This document shows positions 5,053 through 5,962 of a DNA stretch of 5,962 nucleotides, in pieces. This DNA is from Frankiales bacterium (GTDB lineage: Bacteria; Actinomycetota; Actinomycetes; JAFAQI01). The stretch covers positions 1-5,962 of the forward strand of contig JAFAQI010000545.1 of the NCBI GenBank assembly GCA_019246495.1. Reading direction: 5' to 3'. The position numbers were made by a program, and so were the translations under genes. The notes under the pieces are model-generated. The model saw only the letters and a program-made list of their open reading frames with translations, was not told the origin of the DNA and made no database searches. Positions within the stretch are counted from its first letter, which is position 1, and each line of letters begins with the position of its first letter.

Positions 5053-5898
5053 ATGACGCGGACTGTGGTGGTGACCGGAGCGAACAGTGGCATCGGGCTC
5101 GTGACGGCGGTGGAGCTGGCAGCCGCCGGCTACGACGTTGTCGGGACCGCGCGATCGGAAGACAAGGCACAGGTGCTGAGCGACGCGGCAGCCGAACGCG
5201 GCGTCTCGGTGCGGACCGCCATCGCCGACGTCGCCGACGCGGAGGCCACCGCCAAGGCGTTCGCCGAGATCGAGGCCGACAGCGACATCTGGGCGGTCGT
5301 CAACAACGCCGGCTTCGCGCAAGCCGGTGCGGTCGAGGACGTCGACGACGACGCCGTTCGCTACCAGCTCGAGGTAAACCTCGTCGCACCCGCGCGGATC
5401 GCGCGGCTCGTGCTGCCCGGCATGCGTCAGCGCGGCGACGGCCGGATCGTGAACATCTCGTCGGTCGCCGGCCGGATCTCGCTTCCGCTGATGGGTTGGT
5501 ATTGCGCGTCCAAGCACGGCGTCGAAGCCATGACCGACGCGCTGCGGATGGAAGTGGCGCCGTACGGCGTGAAGGTCTCGCTGGTCGAGCCGGGCAGCTT
5601 CGGCACCGGCATCTGGGAAGGCGCGAGCTATCCGGAACAGGCCGCGACCGAGGACTACGCCACGGCCTATGCCCGGGCGCGGCGGACCACGACGGCCGGA
5701 GCGCGGATCCTGCCCGACCCGATCTGGGTCGCGCGGACTGTCCGTCTCGCGCTGTCCTCACCAGTGCCGCTGGCGCGCTACCTCATCGGCGCCGACGCCG
5801 TCGGCGGTGTCGTTGCCGAGCGGCTCGTGCCGACCGCCGTCACCGACGTGGTCAAGGGACTGGTGACGGGCGTCCGCAAGCTGCCGTTCAGCGGCTGA
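5053..5898 (+). CDS. Classical short-chain dehydrogenase/reductase (SDR), NAD(P)-dependent
   Basis: A 281-aa cytosolic oxidoreductase with a Rossmann fold from its first residues. The cofactor loop TGANSGIG is at 8-15, NNAG at 84-87, the structural/catalytic Asn at N109 (VNLVAP), and the NISS motif at 134-137. Catalytic Ser137, Tyr150 and Lys154 (YCASK) have the standard 13-residue Ser-Tyr spacing, and EPG is at 179-181. Arg34 after strand 2 (GTARSEDK) suggests NADP(H) rather than NAD(H), an inference. The region after ~185 is the substrate-binding part and does not reveal the substrate; the overall style resembles retinol/17-beta-hydroxysteroid-dehydrogenase-like bacterial SDRs. The frame is open back to 4792, but the ATG at 5053 gives the canonical N-terminus; upstream codons overlap dut. 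It is divergent from dut, and its last 11 bp overlap the end of the next, opposite-strand gene. The family is certain, the substrate unknown. Confidence 0.92.
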   Translation: MTRTVVVTGANSGIGLVTAVELAAAGYDVVGTARSEDKAQVLSDAAAERGVSVRTAIADVADAEATAKAFAEIEADSDIWAVVNNAGFAQAGAVEDVDDDAVRYQLEVNLVAPARIARLVLPGMRQRGDGRIVNISSVAGRISLPLMGWYCASKHGVEAMTDALRMEVAPYGVKVSLVEPGSFGTGIWEGASYPEQAATEDYATAYARARRTTTAGARILPDPIWVARTVRLALSSPVPLARYLIGADAVGGVVAERLVPTAVTDVVKGLVTGVRKLPFSG

Positions 5899-5901
5899 CG
5901 G
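5884..5901. terminator. Short stem-loop across the SDR / downstream-gene convergent stops
   Basis: CCGT (5884-5887) pairs with ACGG (5898-5901), and CAG (5889-5891) pairs with CTG (5895-5897), with one bulged T and a 3-nt loop, CGG. The structure covers the minus-strand stop (5888-5890) and the SDR stop (5896-5898). No T-tract follows. It could act as a bidirectional terminator or pause, but a seven-pair stem in such GC-rich sequence may be coincidental. Confidence 0.28.
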
Positions 5902-5962
5902 TCTCGTCGGCCTCGGCGTCCGCCATCGTGGGGTCCGCGGGGTAGGCATCCACGTCCTCGTC
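5888..5962 (-). CDS. C-terminal end of an unidentified minus-strand gene, acidic tail (partial)
   Basis: Reading the minus strand from the window edge gives 24 codons ending in TGA at 5888. The peptide starts DEDVDAYPADPTMADAEA and ends DETVSR, so it is strongly acidic and looks like a disordered C-terminal tail. Of the three minus-strand frames here, this is the one that terminates just inside the SDR end, giving a tail-to-tail overlap of 11 bp. The composition (Asp/Glu/Ala with GC-rich third positions) fits actinobacterial coding sequence. In mycobacteria a DUF4193 gene lies nearby on this strand, but that family ends in a Cys-rich motif that is absent here, so I do not assign it. Function unknown. 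Confidence 0.42.
   Translation of the reverse strand, partial: DEDVDAYPADPTMADAEADETVSR

Noticed and set aside
4065..5945. 626-aa plus-strand open frame across DUF3710, dut and the SDR gene
   Set aside because: It overlaps three well-supported genes out of frame and has low-complexity Arg/Ser/Ala content; no domain is visible.

Overview
The window is high-GC DNA with the gene order and content of an actinobacterial chromosome. The main clues are a DUF3710 gene next to dUTPase, paired TrkA-type RCK genes (ceoB/ceoC), many GTG starts, and several starts that look leaderless (a TANNNT hexamer 6-8 nt upstream and no Shine-Dalgarno sequence). From memory, the order closely parallels the Mycobacterium tuberculosis Rv2689c-Rv2697c neighbourhood, so this is core-chromosome territory and not an island. 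I cannot assign a genus. I saw no mobile element, CRISPR array, tRNA or rRNA.

Left part (1-3381), potassium homeostasis. A minus-strand 646-aa APC-superfamily transporter (43-1983) strongly resembles the KimA potassium importer of Bacillus subtilis, despite the 'amino acid permease' label such genes usually carry. It is followed on the same strand by the first codons of what looks like a TRAM-domain RNA methyltransferase (1-32). Divergent from the transporter, across a 67-bp intergenic region with two facing -10 elements, lie two translationally coupled RCK proteins, CeoB (2051-2722) and CeoC (2719-3381). They bind nucleotide and normally gate Trk/Ktr-type potassium channels. No TrkH/KtrB membrane subunit is present here, so the KimA-like protein is the only membrane potassium candidate in view.

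Middle part (3391-5033/5054), a minus-strand operon transcribed dut -> DUF3710 -> OB-fold protein. dUTPase removes dUTP and makes dUMP. The other two are conserved actinobacterial proteins without a settled function. The dut stop and the DUF3710 start are one base apart. The OB-fold gene converges on ceoC with only 9 bp between stop codons, and a stem-loop covers both stops.

Right part (5053-5962). A classical short-chain dehydrogenase/reductase is divergent from dut. The annotated-style ATG of dut and the ATG of the SDR gene would overlap in the palindrome CATG, so I prefer a GTG start for dut 21 bp further in. The SDR gene overlaps tail-to-tail by 11 bp with the acidic C-terminus of an unidentified minus-strand gene that runs off the window. 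Nearly all sequence is coding. The longest non-coding stretch is the 67-bp region at 1984-2050. I did not find a novel defence or mobile system. The most interesting points are the KimA-CeoBC association, the uncharacterised pair in the dut operon, and the very compact junctions.
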